Positions 10,840 through 23,440 of a DNA stretch of 64,000 bases are shown here, in pieces. The notes under the pieces are model-generated. The model did no database searches and was not told where the DNA came from. It saw nothing but the letters and a program-made list of their open reading frames with translations. The stretch's first letter is position 1. Each line of letters begins with the position of its first letter. Position numbers and translations under genes: made by a program. Origin of the DNA: Thuidium tamariscinum (lineage: Eukaryota > Streptophyta > Bryopsida > Hypnales > Thuidiaceae); assembly GCA_947034885.2 (NCBI GenBank), contig OX344752.2, positions 3,534,001 to 3,598,000 of the forward strand, read 5' to 3'.

Positions 10840-13377
10840 GGTGTGGACCAAGGAAAAGACAACTACCAGCAAAATTGAGGGATACATGAGTGGATGTCTA
10901 TATTTTTGGTGAGTACAACATTTTTAAATTCTTATTGTCTACATGTTAAATAAGGTGAATATTGCAACTATAAAAGAGGAGAGATTGCTTATCATTGGTC
11001 ACTAAAATGTTTAAAAATTGAACATGCCAAATAGTTTCTAACAAGGCTCTAGTATTTTTTTGGGAAGGGATTTTGAAATTTTAGTAGGAATCTTTTTTGC
11101 AATTTTATTTTGGAAAGTGAGTGCTAACAGTGTATGCATTGTTTAGAGGTATTTGACGTTCTGAGAGTGCTTATTTGTGACAAGAAATGGAAAAGCTAAG
11201 AACTATTTTGGCAAGAGCAATGGACAAGAGCACTGTACTGGTAGATGAGTTTTGTTAAGAAATTGATGTAGGAAAAGGCTCATTCATTGCAAAGAGCATC
11301 ATTGAGGCACCTTATTGAATTGTATTTGTGTCCTTTCAACGCACTTGCATGACCTTTTGGACATGGAATTGCAAACGAGGAATTTTGGAATTTTGACATG
11401 AAGGAAGTCTAATTTATAAAATTACATTTGTTTTACTTAGCTACAAAATCTTCAAAGTGAGTAGTGCAAAGTGCAGTAATTGATGAAGGAATTGTTGTAT
11501 TGTGTGGGTCAATAATTTTAAATGCCAACTCATTGGTCTTGATCTTGTATTTACTTGTTCAACAAGTAGATTGGAGATGCTTGTATACAATCGATGCTGA
11601 TATTTTCTAATTGCGTTAGTTATGTGTCATAAATTAATGTAATGCCGAAAGCATATGCACTACTTGGAAGTTTGAGATCTAAAGTTGATTGGTGGCTTGG
11701 ATAGGTGGGCCTAAGGCTTCTTTGTTGTTGTGCCCTTGTGTGTTGGGTCTCTTGGTTAGTTATTGATTCTATCTATTTTGTTTGAAGTTGGTTGCTTATT
11801 TTTGACCCTTCATGCTGCTTCTTTTGTAAAATTTTATTTTATTTTTTTACTTGCTTGTGTTTGGTTACTTGGTTAGTAGTTATTGACTTTGTTGCTCTTT
11901 ACAAACTTTGTTTAAATGTATTTCTAATTTCCTACTAATTCCTCCATTCAGTCTGAACTTGTATTTGCAGATCAAGTGGTCTTCAAGGGCCTACAGTCTA
12001 CTTCCAATCTAGGAGGGTTCAAACTCCTATGATTCACTTTTGATTTCACTCGTTGTAGAATTCTAGCATAGTCTAATTTGAATTGACCAATTAAAATTCC
12101 AAACGCTTGACCTAATAGGCTGATTTAAACTTGACTCGTTGCAAATGTATTTGTAGAATTGTTGAAGAGTATTGTGCTAATGTGTGTGTGTCAAAAGTTG
12201 ACCAACCGTAGGTTTTCTATATAACTTGGCTTCACTTCAAAAATTGTAGGTATTGAAGGTGAGTGGGATTAAGAGTATAGGACACACAATTTTAATCATT
12301 GGTTTAGGCTCAAATGCTTTGGTATGACTTTGATTCTAATTTAATTTTTTAGTAAATGTTAGATATGTTACTACCTTTGCTTATATTTTGTTTTTAATAA
12401 CCTAATTTCATTGCATCAAGTACTTGATGAGGCAACTTAGAGTCTTCAGGATGCATTATATGTCATTAGGTAAGTGGTTCTTCATTGTGGTTACCTTCTT
12501 TGGTCGTGATAACGTTGCTTGTACAAAGAAGAAAAAGAAAAATAGAACCCAATCTGCAAGTATCTTAATTAGTTTTTAGTCTTTATAAACATTCTCCACC
12601 TAGGGCATAATATTCTCATTTTCTTGTGTGTAATCTTCATGTTTTGATTTGATTACAATGGATTTACAAGGAAGTTTTCATGTATAATTGTAATTTCATC
12701 GTTACTACCAATATAATTTTTTGCTCTTGTAGCCTTCTTATTATTTGTTTGTAGTCAAGCAGGTCTCCAACAATTTGAAGGTACTGTAGCTTCAAAAGTA
12801 GTGTAAGTTTTTTTTCTTAATGTGAATTTCCATTCAATGGACACTTTATTGGAGTTGAATTGTGAATGTTTGCTACATTTGCACATGAAATCAGATTTGC
12901 TGTTCATGGATTTAGGTTGAGAAAGGAACAATAATGGTGACAATTGACATAATTGAAGCAATTTTGGAGACAAATTTTGAGCACATTATGATCTTGGACA
13001 ATATTGTTCTATATGAGTGAGTCATTCAGTACTGTATGATTTTTTCATATTTATAATCAAGAAGTATGCTTTAATTACAAGCTTTTATTTTTTTGATTGT
13101 GAATATTTGATTCTTTTAACTAATTGTTTTGTGAAATGATTTATTCCTTGTAAAATTGACAACTCTCACAATGGCTAGTGGAAGATGAACCGTCGCCACC
13201 TTATAATATGGAAGGCAGTTGTACAACTTCTATTGACAATAGGATTTCTTTAGTTTGTTGTAGCAATGGTATTCTACCGTCCAGTGCTTGGATAGTGCTT
13301 AGACATCCTTTTGTTTTTTATCCCTGTTTGTTCATCAAGCTACATCCATTTATAAAATATTTTTTCACCAATGTGAA
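10840..13377. other. Long stretch without a recognisable gene
   Basis: No open frame with a recognisable domain on either strand. A short GTGTGTGTGTGTC run lies near 12180. Overall composition is AT-rich and similar to the rest of the left half. Confidence 0.5.
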
Positions 13378-13625
13378 CTTCATCATTTCATCCATTTGGA
13401 AAGCAAATATTCATCTCTATTCATCCATCCAAACTTAATAATTTCATCCATCTTGAAAAAAGATATCCATCCATATTCATCCATTCAAACTGATAATATC
13501 ATCCATGTAAAAAGCAAATTTTCATCCTTATGCATCCATCCAAAGTTTCAATTCCATTCATCTAGAAACCAATTTTTCATCCATCCATGTTTTCAGTTTC
13601 ATTCATCCAAAATACAATTTTTCAT
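13378..13625. repeat. CATC-rich low-complexity tract
   Basis: Repeated TTCATCCATCC-type words dominate about 250 bp and create overlapping Ser/His/Ile-rich chance frames. A cleaner tract of the same type lies at 43500-43610. Confidence 0.7.
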
Positions 13626-13724
13626 TTGTACTTCATTGCATTGCCAAAAAAATTCCCTATGAGTCCTTGTGATATTTTCCTGATGTTCTAATGTAATTTC
13701 CCTACGTGTCTTGTTTTTCCCACT

Positions 13725-13783
13725 GTGAAGAAAAATTCTCGGTGTTACCTTCGGCACATAAGGAAACATCGGGAATTCTTCAC
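13725..13783. repeat. Short hairpin
   Basis: GTGAAGAAAAATTCTC is mirrored by GGGAATTCTTCAC across a ~25-nt loop with a few mismatches. It lies about 70 bp upstream of the candidate start at 13853. It could be a small MITE remnant or part of a regulatory region; no target duplication was seen. Confidence 0.5.
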
Positions 13784-13852
13784 ATTTCCCCCATTGGGAA
13801 CGTAATATAAGCTCCCTATGTATTAGACTAATTTCCCTCTCTCTCTCTCACT

Positions 13853-14110
13853 ATGGCAGAGTGTATAGAATGTTTTTTTGCATGTCTCTCATTTGGAGTT
13901 CAAAATACCGCGCAAGTTCAATTAGTTGATCAACTTTCTGAAATCCAGGGTGTAGAACTAGCAAATGTGACCATCGAAATTGCACGTCACTACATCGTTT
14001 GCCCCTGCAAGTTTACTTAGGAAGTTTGTAGCAGCAGCAACTTTGTTAATGGTGCTCGAAGAATCGTTGGATACGATGTACTTCATCTAGGTAATGGAGG
14101 ACATGGATGA
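13853..14110 (+). pseudogene. Small cysteine-containing reading frame with one TAG
   Basis: A CT-rich tract (CTCTCTCTCTCTC) ends just before the ATG at 13853. The frame gives 55 codons starting MAECIECFFACLSFG. It meets a TAG at 14018 and then stays open for 29 more codons to TGA at 14108. The N-terminus has a CxxC and a hydrophobic stretch; a CPC motif lies just before the TAG. Composition is clearly less AT-rich than the flanks. I do not recognise the family. The CT-rich leader is typical of plant promoters, which supports a former gene, and the TAG could be a mutated CAG. Confidence 0.35.
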
Positions 14111-14889
14111 ATATGAAGGGGTTTAAAGGGTCTGTTCGTCGATGGCTCCAAATAGTTTCTGTCCATTGATTATCATCTTGTCACAAGCTCATTCCTTGCC
14201 TTGTCCTTAGTGTGCTTTGGAGGAACAAAAAGTTAGGGTTACAATTTTCCAATTTTGATTCTGTACATGGTTTGGAAGTAATTTTAGTGCATTGGTGGCC
14301 TATGCATGTGACTTGCTCTGCCTTCTTTTGTACCTTTGTCAGTTGCATCTACAAGCTCTCATTCTATCGCTTATGTACTTTCTATTTTGCTAATTGTGTG
14401 ACCTTGTGAAAGATCTGGTGTCTTCCCCTCTATGATGGAGATAGGGAGCAAGGTGTTTTTTTAAGGCCTTATAAGGTCTAATTTCCTCAAAAAAAATCAT
14501 CAACTTCAAGCCTATAGAAAAAAAAGAGGAAAAATGTGTTAAAAAATGCCAAATAGCAATAATGCCCTTGCATACCGTTGCCACAATGTTTCAAAATTTT
14601 CATTTTATGTATTCCTCAAAGCTAGCACATACAAAAATTATGTATTCAAAATTGCATACTCAAATATGCCCTTTTTCAATTCAAGTCCTCCAAATTAAGG
14701 AGCTAGACAACTTAAAACCTTCTTGAAGGAAGGCCACATAACCATTTGTCCAAAAACAAAACAAAAAACCTGACAAGGAGTTTTAGAAAACTTCATAGTT
14801 GTCATGGTGATACCAAGTATTAGACCATTACGACTAGGAATCTTCAATAGATTGAATATAAAGATTCTTGCAACAAATGACGGGAAAAA
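14111..14889. other. No recognisable gene
   Basis: Only short unrelated frames were seen on both strands. Confidence 0.45.
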
Positions 14890-15095
14890 CTGTATTGTCA
14901 TTGGATGGGGACAGATTGTAGTCTGAATATGGGAGAAGTGTGGGAAATCCAAACCCGTCTACATATCGTGGAGGGCCCCTGGTATTTGTACCAGGCTGGT
15001 TTTAGGGGAGGTAGAAAGCATCCGACCAAGCTAAGTAAGAGGAGAGGCATCAGAAGATTTGAGTATCTAGGGAGGCATGAGGAAATAATCAGTTG
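14890..15095. repeat. ~206-bp direct repeat, copy 1 (partner 16955-17160)
   Basis: Shared words in order are TGTCATTGGATG, GTGTGGGAAATCCAAAC, CATCC.ACCAAGCT and AGAGGCATCA, followed by TATCTAGGGAGG. In one frame both copies give a peptide with KHPTKL.KRRGI followed by YLGR. The reading frame is kept better than chance near the 3' end, so this may be a duplicated exon of an unknown gene. Frameshifts separate the 5' parts. Confidence 0.55.
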
Positions 15096-15189
15096 CTTGC
15101 ACTTGTAGCTGCGGTTGGTGTTTCTATTTTGTTTTTTTTCTCGGTGCCAAGCGCGACCGTGCAGTATTTGTGAGTGCTTTTCTTGGCCT

Positions 15190-15945
15190 TGGGGGGCTTC
15201 AGATCAATGGTTTAAAGGGTGCAGTACAAACAAGCGGGCGATTGCATATTTACGTGTTTACTTGTTTGTAGTGAAGAGAAACAAAGCTTCAATTTCAAAG
15301 GTGAGTGGATCTAAGCACGTTTTAGTTGAGAATGCGCTTAATTGCCTTGTATAGATTGTGTTTGGAATTTTGGTTATGTAATCTGTGTTTTCATAAAAGA
15401 CAACTTTCATAGGTCTTGGTTCCTATATTCCAGTTTGGATTTGACTTGGGGGATAGATTTTTCACCATGCATTTTTAGATACTTTGCATTGCCTTTGTTG
15501 CAATGGTGCGTGAGTTTTTTTTCTTGTTTGGATATTGTCTTGAGTGGCTGCTCTAACATTTTGTGGGTGCTTTTTTTGGCCTCTAGGGGCTTCAAGACAA
15601 GGATTTAAGGGTATAGTGTGAGCAAGCAAGCGTCTACATATTTGCTTGATGTAATGAAGAGAAGCAAAGCTTTAATTTCGAAGGTGAGTGGATCTAAATG
15701 TATTTGAGTTGAGAATGTGCTTGCTCTATGTAGATCATATTTGGAATTTTGGTTCTATAGTCTATATCTTTATAAATGATGGCTCTCACAAGTCTTGGTT
15801 CCTATATTCCAATTTGGATTTGACTTGGGGGAAAGATTTTTCACCTTAAATTTTCAAATACTTCACATTACCTTTGTTGCGATGGTGTACAAGTTGTTTT
15901 TTCTTGTTTGGATATTTTTTTAAGTGGCTGCTCTATGTTTGGTGG
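15190..15945. repeat. Tandem duplication with ~385-bp unit
   Basis: Landmarks AGGTGAGTGGATCTAA (15301 and 15683) and TTGGTTCCTATATTCCA recur at a spacing near 382 bp. Similarity is about 80 percent along the whole unit. GC-richer TTTCTTGGCCT..GGGGCTTCA blocks mark the first unit. The words AAGGTGAGT resemble splice donors, but no continuous protein could be read across the unit. Confidence 0.65.
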
Positions 15946-16954
15946 AGGTGGTAAAGGACTTTCCCAACAGCTACCACCAATTGCCATTTTTCTAAATAGA
16001 TTTTGTTGTGTTGAATTTTCTAGTATGTCGGAAGTCTTTGTTGGAATTTGAGGTGACAAGATATGAGGGGAGATTTGGGAACACTCTCTGTGTATATTGT
16101 TTGTGCATTGCTAATTTTCACTACTTTAGTATTCCATGCTTTTGCTTTGAAGCTTGAAGAGGTTTTCCTTGTTTTGGATTGATGTTATGGAGGGTGAAGG
16201 TTGTGTTAGTAAAAGGACATTTAGAATAGCTACTGATTTATATGAATTTTTAGTTTTATGTTAATTGTTAGTGAGGGTTTTTCATCCAATTGTTATGAAA
16301 ACAAGGTGTGGGGGGTTCACGTTGACATGAGATCGTAGACAATGGATTGTTTGCGTGTTTGAGAGTTTTTGTCTTCTTGAGTACGATGAAAAGATTGTTG
16401 TGAGGAGTATGCATGTTTGCAAACTTTGCAAATGTAGATAGGGCGAACCTGGTTGTAGTAGATAAAAAGATTTTAGCCTTTTCCTTGAATGATAATGACG
16501 TGTGTGGAGATTTAGTTGGTTGGTTTGAGATCGTGTACAGAGAGTGTTGTCCACATACTCAAAGCCTTTCAATTTAGCACATGAATAGAATTCTTGTAAC
16601 CCAACTCTAATTGGCAATCGATGAAGAAGCTGTAACGTAACGTACTCCAGCTGCTGATGTAACTGCTATTTCTCTAGAAAAGAATCATCCTACATTGTTA
16701 GAATGGAAGGGTAATCACAAATGAATTGATATCTATAGGTAAAAAAACATTGTGAAGTTCTATTATAGTTTTGGTACACCAAAGAATATTGTATTGTCAT
16801 GTGAGGCTCGCAATGAGGATCCCAAGTGTGAGGCTTGCAATTTGGTGATGGAGATTTGAAAGTAGAAATCACGTTGTACCCACCCAAGCCTGCTCGATTT
16901 GTAATGACGGACAATAAGATTTTCTTGTTCGAGATTGTAGTATACATATTGTGG

Positions 16955-17160
16955 AAAAAAATGCATTGTCATTGGATGAGGGCAGACAGTGGTCCGGGTA
17001 TAGAAAAAGTGTGGGAAATCCAAACTCGTTCGGGTATTGTAGAAGGATTGGTATTCATACTAGGCCAATTCTTGGAGAAGTAGAAAAACATCCAACCAAG
17101 CTGAATAAGAGAAGAGGCATCAATAGAGTTAGGTATCTAGGGAGGTACAAGGGAATGAAC
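16955..17160. repeat. ~206-bp direct repeat, copy 2
   Basis: Partner of 14890-15095; see there. This copy retains the longer peptide frame ending just after YLGRYKG. Confidence 0.55.
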
Positions 17161-17993
17161 TAGGCCAGCACTTGGGTCGATCACACTCTTAGTATTTGCA
17201 GTCAATTTCACTCTTAGTTGCGTTTTTATGAAGTATTTCTATTTAGTTCGTTCTTTTGCACTCTCAGTTGCGCTTGTATTCAGTGGTTCTATTCTATTCG
17301 TTCTTACGGTGTGGAGAGAGTTCAATTGTAGTTTCTTGTTGTCGTCTTTTTTTTAGATTGAATATATTATATTCAATCTTCTTTTGTAAGTATTTTGTGC
17401 TCAATTGAATATATTGTATTCAATAAAAATCACTAATTGCATGTTACGTATTTCGTTGCAACTATGGCTTTTGTGATCAAAACCTTGAAGGTTTATATGA
17501 TTGGAATAGAATTTCCATCCTCCCTCGATGATCCATCCCTGGCAAAGTTGATCCCTCTTGTAGGAGAGTAGAGAATTGAGGATGCATCCCAACCATGAAG
17601 GAACATAGTCCAAATGCATAGGCGAGTTGGGGGTGGTATTTTACTATGATCTGGTGACAAGTATTGCCGTGGTTTTCTTGGGGAGCTCTTGTCCCACCCA
17701 ACCACAACGCTACCTTCTGTGGTTGGGGACACCAAGATTGCCTTTTCAAACGCAACAGGTTTTATGACCTAACAGAGAAGAAAGAGCCGATTTCTAGAAC
17801 TTCCCTGGCTACTTGAACTTTACTCATGCAATCTAAGTTTTGGTTGTGCAGCCAAGTGCTATCAAGACCGTAACAAATCCTAGACCTATAACTATCAATG
17901 ACATCTTGAGTTGGGATGTAAATCCACCAGATGCTATACATATCTGCTTGCCTCATTGTCAAATGGAGATGCTTAAAGATCTTCACGCTTTAT
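17161..17993. other. Intergenic DNA with overlapping unassigned frames
   Basis: Frames of 60-92 codons overlap on both strands around 17480-17990. Composition is slightly richer in GC at 17640-17760. No domain was recognised. The CACTA MITE at 17997 interrupts this unit, because the sequence on both sides of it joins without a gap at the ACT duplication. Confidence 0.4.
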
Positions 17994-17996
17994 ACT

Positions 17997-18288
17997 CACT
18001 ATATAAAAACCCGTGTTTTAGGTGACAAATTTTAGGTGACATCTAATGTAAGAACCCATATTTGAATGTCAACATTAATGTTCATAATAACATCAAGATG
18101 TTATAGTAGACATTAAGTGACAAATTTTAAATGACATTCAATTTAACAACTCGTGTTTTTATGTCAATAATAATGTCTGCCATAGTATTAAGGTATTATG
18201 GTGGACATTGTTATTGACATAGAAACATGAATTGTTATATTAAATGTCACCTAAAATTCATGACCAAAAACACAAATTTCTTATAGTG
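17997..18288. mobile_element. CACTA-type MITE, 292 bp, TSD ACT
   Basis: Ends are CACTATATAAAAACCCGTG and, on the opposite strand, CACTATAAGAAATTTGTG. The 3-bp duplication ACT is at 17994-17996 and 18289-18291. The interior is a large imperfect inverted repeat built on TTTTAGGTGACA and ATGTCAATAA blocks. CACTA termini with 3-bp duplications are diagnostic of the CMC/EnSpm superfamily. No coding capacity. Confidence 0.88.
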
Positions 18289-18778
18289 ACTGAAATGGCC
18301 TTCGTTACAGTTTTGATAGTATAGAGCAAGGTAGAGATGGAGGTGGGGGCGGTGCTAGGGGGGCTAGTGTGAGCACCCAAGGGATTGGTGTGACTACGTA
18401 AGGGGCTAGTGTGAGTGCCCAAGTATGAATGATTCTAACTCCACCCTTGAGCTTAGAACTTAACACACGGGTTCTATGTCTAATCAAGTACTTTCTCCTA
18501 ATTGGGTGTTCAAAGAGTGCCTTCCAAGCAGTGAACTCTTCTAATCACGTCTTCTATTCTAAAAAATCACTAATGTTCTAATATGTGATGATCGTTAATA
18601 GTTAAAGGATTCCTTATAAATTTTTTAATCTAAAATTTAACCTAAAGTCAACTATTCTACTCTAGTTAATTCTAATGTGAGAGTGTGGAAATCTAACTAA
18701 TCACTAATTCCAAGCATTGGGCAAAATAAAGCTTAACAACAAAACAATGAGAATAAAAATCAAATGAGATCGATTTAC

Positions 18779-18874
18779 CTCCTCAACATAAATCTCCATC
18801 GTCCCGTCATCGAACATCATCATGTGTATATAATCCCCGGTGATTTTTCCGTTGAACTCATCTGGTCCGTCCAT
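18779..18874 (-). CDS. Conserved 32-codon exon in copy A
   Basis: On the minus strand an ATG at 18874 opens 32 codons ending GAGGAG, directly followed by GTAAAT, a good splice donor. The equivalent place in copy B (25574-25669) has exactly the same length and the same donor. The two peptides match at 21 of 32 positions, with HMMMFDD and TMEIY shared, and several of the rest are D/E, I/V or I/L swaps. The flanking intron sequence is also alignable but shows less constraint. This is probably the first coding exon of a gene carried by the repeat. The downstream exons could not be read and no family is recognised. Confidence 0.45.
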
Positions 18875-21269
18875 CTAATCCATGATAAATTCTCACTTTG
18901 TTGGTAAAATGTGAATTGGTCCTAATTCCAAAAACACTAATGGTTATAGAGATTTAAATTCATTGCGTATTTTTTTATTAATTCCTAATTCCTTGATAAT
19001 TAGAAAATATCAAAAATTAATTTATTCTACTAAAATAATTGAATTCCTAATCAACTTAAGCAATTAAATCCCTAGCAAATAAATCTGTCCTAATCAAAAA
19101 TCAATTGAAAATTCTAGCTAATTTGTTAATTTTCGTTATTGCTTTTGTTTTTCTCTTTAAAAATTTCTAGCCTAAATTCAAATGGAAATTAATTAGTAGA
19201 GAATCTAAAAATCTAACCAAATTCTTTCAAATCTAATTAATTTTTAATTTTTCCTAGTTCATTAAAGAAATTGGTTGTCAATCTTGTCTTTTGCTTTTTT
19301 GCTTATTAGGCCTAATAAAACAAAGCTAATAAAATCCAAACCTTCTAAGATTCTAATTAATGACTAACTACCAAAGAATAAAGAACATCCCCAAAGAATA
19401 GGAACAACTGCAATAGTAAGATCCTAAAGAAATTAGTTTTTAAATATCAAAGGTCAAAGCCAAGGAATCACGAATCTAATTTAATAGTGAGATTCTTAAT
19501 AAATTAGTTTTTTTAATGCTAATTCCTTCACGTGAGCTTCTCCTTCTCGTGTCCTAATCCTATTAAGTCTTCATTCTTTCTTCATTTTTGCAAGTTGGTT
19601 ATGTTGCAATTTTCTTTGAGAGAGATGACGGCTGTGGAGGTTGAGATTTTGGTGATTTGGTGAAGAATTGTTGAAGCTTCAAGATTTAGATTTTGAACTA
19701 AAATTAAAGGAAAAGGGTTGTGGCTCCAACTGTCAACCCGAACTTTTGATTTAAAATCAAACTTTTGAGTTTCAAAGTGACTCACTTTGAATGGAAGAGT
19801 TGTGAACTCTTAGTCTCCACCCGTTCAGTCCAACCACCCCGCTCAGTCCCGGTCCGCTCAGCTCCGCCCTCCATCCGCCACATGGCACAGCACTATAGGC
19901 TGAATCCTGCGGCTTCCTCGTCACCCTTCTTTGTTGGTCCTCCTGCCTTGATCGTATGTTCGTCCTTTAACTGATCTATATGCTGGTCCTTTTGACTGAT
20001 TGATATACTGACCCCTTCTGGATTGGTTTATATCAATTTTTTTGGGTTGGGGATTAAACCCAACCACACCCACTTGGATTCCTCACTTAACCCCTAAAAA
20101 ACCAAACTGCATTTTTTGGCAACATAGCGATTTTGGGCAGCTCACTACGGATGGAGTTTTTATTTTTTTTCATTGAAATTTTCACACAATATGTGCTCAA
20201 GGAGTAGCTTTAAGGCTGAACAATTTTCATAACTTTTGACTACATGGTCAAAAAGTTATTGCATGAAATGTAGTTTTCATTGGTCGGCGGGCAGCCCAAA
20301 AATTTCTTATAAATTTTTTTAAAAAAAAATTAAAAATTTGAAATTGTTTTTCTAGATGTACATATATTCAGAAAGTTTTGAATCACTCTATTTTGATTTA
20401 TGAGATGAAAGTTATAAAGAAATTTAGTTTGTGGGCAGTTATGGATTTTCTACTCTAAAATAAACTTTGAAAGGAATGAAAGCCTTTATTTTCCTCAATT
20501 TTAAATATTTTTGAAAAAAAATTAAAACTTTGGATGTTGATTGTTTGTCACAACATTACAACCATTGGGATTGACATTTTTTAATTCTATAAATAAAATT
20601 TTAACAATTTATTATTTTGAATCACCCTCTACTTCTTTCTACTTATTAATTTTTTCCTATATGTTGTACAATTCCAAATGATGCGAATTTTTTTGAGCAT
20701 ATAGCCAACTTGCCGCGAAGAATGAATGCAAAGAAGCACCACCATTTTGGACATTTTTTCATAGAAATGTGACCTTGTGAAGTGCAGCTGCCCGCTTTTT
20801 TGCAGGGACAAAAAAAGGGGTTTTGTCAATTCAAATGCTAATATCTTGCAATCTATATGGTGGAAAATTCTGAAATTTTTTCCACATCTTTTCACACAAG
20901 TGTATTATAAGATCCTATGGTTACATGTGTCTAAAAATGTTTTTTTTCAAAAATTTGGTGCTTGAAGTAGACATGGCAGTTTTGGTGTGTTTTCGGTGAA
21001 GACATAGTCTCTGACCTTTAGGGGTTAAGTAAACTTTATTTTTGATTTTAAGGGAAAGTGAGGTTTTAACAAACTTAATGGTTAATTGGCCAATTATCCA
21101 TAATAGTGAAATAACAGGTTTGGTTGTCAAATGAATAGTGCTCTTTAAAAGGCAAGCTTTCCTTGTCTTCCTTGAGAGATTGTTTTTGAAAGGTAGTAGA
21201 GTGCTAGCTTCACCATGTGGGGGTAACCCCAAGCATTCACTGTAAGATTTAGGATTTCAAATATCTAAA

Positions 21270-21530
21270 GGTTGAAGGAAGTATACATGATAGTGTTTAA
21301 ACCGGACTTCACCTTTAAATTTCTTAAAATATCACAAAATTTAGTATTTCAAGTTTAAGTGTCAAAAGAGGTACACATGACAGTGTTTAAACTAAACTTT
21401 GACATCGAATATTCAAAATATTGACACAATCTTAGTATTCTAAGATTTAGAGCCAAAAGAGGTACACATGATAGTGTTTAAACCGAACTTTGGCACTAAA
21501 TTCTTCAAGTTTCTACAAAGTAGTCTCCAA
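21270..21530. repeat. Short tandem repeats, ~95-bp units, inside copy A
   Basis: GTACACATGA.AGTGTTTAAAC recurs three times (near 21280, 21372 and 21462). Copy B has two such units (near 27400 and 27485). Confidence 0.7.
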
Positions 21531-23321
21531 AAGAAGTTGAGGTTAATCCTCTATAGCAAAAGAGAAATAAGAATCAATTGAAGAGACCCTAAGCCTTCAA
21601 AGTTCAACAAAAATAAATAACAAACTTGGCCAAGATCTTTGGTCTAAGAAATGCTCCAACCACGTCGGCAGCATAAATAAAGGAAAAGCAAACGAAGTAT
21701 TGGTGTATAGAAAATGAGGGTACTAGCAACCTTGAGGGTGGCCCTTGTATACCCGTATTCAGGCCCTCTCTAGTAAGTTGCCAGTGAAAACATTTTGTTA
21801 CTTTTTTCTCTAATCTACCCTAATGTAATTTTCATGGTAATTTCAAAATAATACTTGTTTAATGGTGGAGAACTCTAGAACTCTTTCCATTTAGCTAATG
21901 AAATCTTGGCCAAATTAAATCCAAGATCCTAACCCAAGATATTTTGAAATTAATCCTAATCTACCTAAATATTTTGTAAATTAACCAAAAGTTATTTTGA
22001 AAATTGTCTTTCTTTAGTCCAAAGATGGATTTTTATACAAGAAAGAGATCTTGACCAAATCCAATCTTTGATTTTCCAAGAGATATTTCCAAAATCACTT
22101 TTAATTAACCGCAATTAACGATTAAAAAGTCAAACTAAGAGCTGACCGTCTCTATCTTTTAGAGAACAATCCAAAACGGAAATACGTCTACATCATTGTC
22201 TTTAGAAGACCCTAATTAGTCTAAGGGACCCTTTACCCTTCACTCCTGGGCCATTTGTGAGTGCAAATTGGAATTACAATAACTCCAATTAAAAGTTAAA
22301 AATCTAACTTTTGAAATTTTCACTTTTTGATGAATTTGTCAGATTATGATTGTTGAGAATGTCTGTGAGAGTAAGGAGTGTCTCCTCATTCACTCCAATT
22401 GAACATCATTCGTTCTTGGTATGCCAGTCAACCCGCTGCCAAGTTGTAAATTCTCATGAAATTCGATGTTGATGCTAGTTCTAGTAGTTGGGAATGTCAG
22501 AATGTCTTCAAATTTGACTGGGAATTTATTAAGCACACAAAGACCTAATACAATTTTTAGTGAGATTTTATTGCAACATATGTAATTTTTAGGAATTTAC
22601 GAATATGTTTGTTCGAGGTTGACTTTCCATGGAGTCAATGTGGAATTCCAAAAAAATAGGAAATAAATTGGGTATCATCTAGGACACTCTTAGATTCTAA
22701 GTGTAAATTCCACACTCACTTGTACTTGTCTATTTTTAGTAATTTAGAATTACTTTATCCAATTGGACAATTTAATTCCCGATACCCAAGGATCTTGGAC
22801 AATTGATTCTTGTTCGCTCCTAGCATACTCCTACCTTTAGAACACCTCTATGTAGTCTTCAATTGTCAATTCTACCATCTTCAAAGTTTTGATACTTTAA
22901 CTCTTAAAGTTACTTGTAAAGGTTTTTACCTTTTAATTTAATTCACATTAGAATTGAATTTAGACTCTTGTAGACTTTCTAGCCCTATAATAGACTCTGT
23001 TGGCTTAGCTAGTATGCCATGTGCATCCTTAAAAGGTTGATTTTTCATAGACAGATACTAGGATTGGCTATCTCTCATATTCTCACATCTCTCATAATTG
23101 TTAAATCTTCTCTCAAACTCATTTCTAAGACTTAGAATGATGAAAATTTCTAGAATTAGGAATTTTCTACCTCCTAAGATGTTTCTTCACCATTTTGATA
23201 GAGACTGCTACCAAAACTCTCTTAGCACTCTTTTTATATATTTTTCTTCTATATTCTGATTAATTTTCGCAAAACATTCGCGAAAAATAGATCCAGAGTT
23301 CCAAATACCAACTTGAAGGCT

Positions 23322-23436
23322 CACACCAAGGGGTTGGTATGAGCGCCAAAGGGGCCAATGTGAGTGTCCAGGGGTGTGGTATAAGTACCTAGTGGAGTAG
23401 TGTGATTGTGCAAAAGGGTGGTGTGAGTGCTCAAAA
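23322..23436. repeat. 21-bp minisatellite, heptapeptide-like on the minus strand
   Basis: About five ~21-bp units follow one another with the core GGTGTGAGTG. On the minus strand they keep one frame and encode degenerate seven-residue repeats of the type (T/N)HTTPLG. A shorter version sits at 18343-18425 at the other end of copy A. Confidence 0.7.
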
Positions 23437-23440
23437 GGAC

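Larger units (their letters stand above)
18343..23440 (-). repeat. Long dispersed repeat, copy A (older)
   Basis: Copy A aligns collinearly with copy B (25270-29323). Shared landmarks include TTGTGGCTCCAACTG.CAACCC, GACTAACTACCAAAGAAT, AAGAGCTGACC.TCTCTATC and TATGCCATGTGCATCCTTAA, in the same order. Both ends of copy A carry a ~21-bp minisatellite of GGTGTGAGTGC-like units. Copy A is more AT-rich than B at matching places, with many C-to-T and G-to-A differences, so it is the more decayed copy. The minus strand looks like the sense strand because a conserved exon lies there. The element class is unknown; no transposase, reverse transcriptase or long terminal repeats were seen. Confidence 0.75.

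Noticed and set aside
13378-13625. CRISPR-like array
   Set aside because: The short CATCC repeats have no constant spacer length and form a simple low-complexity tract.
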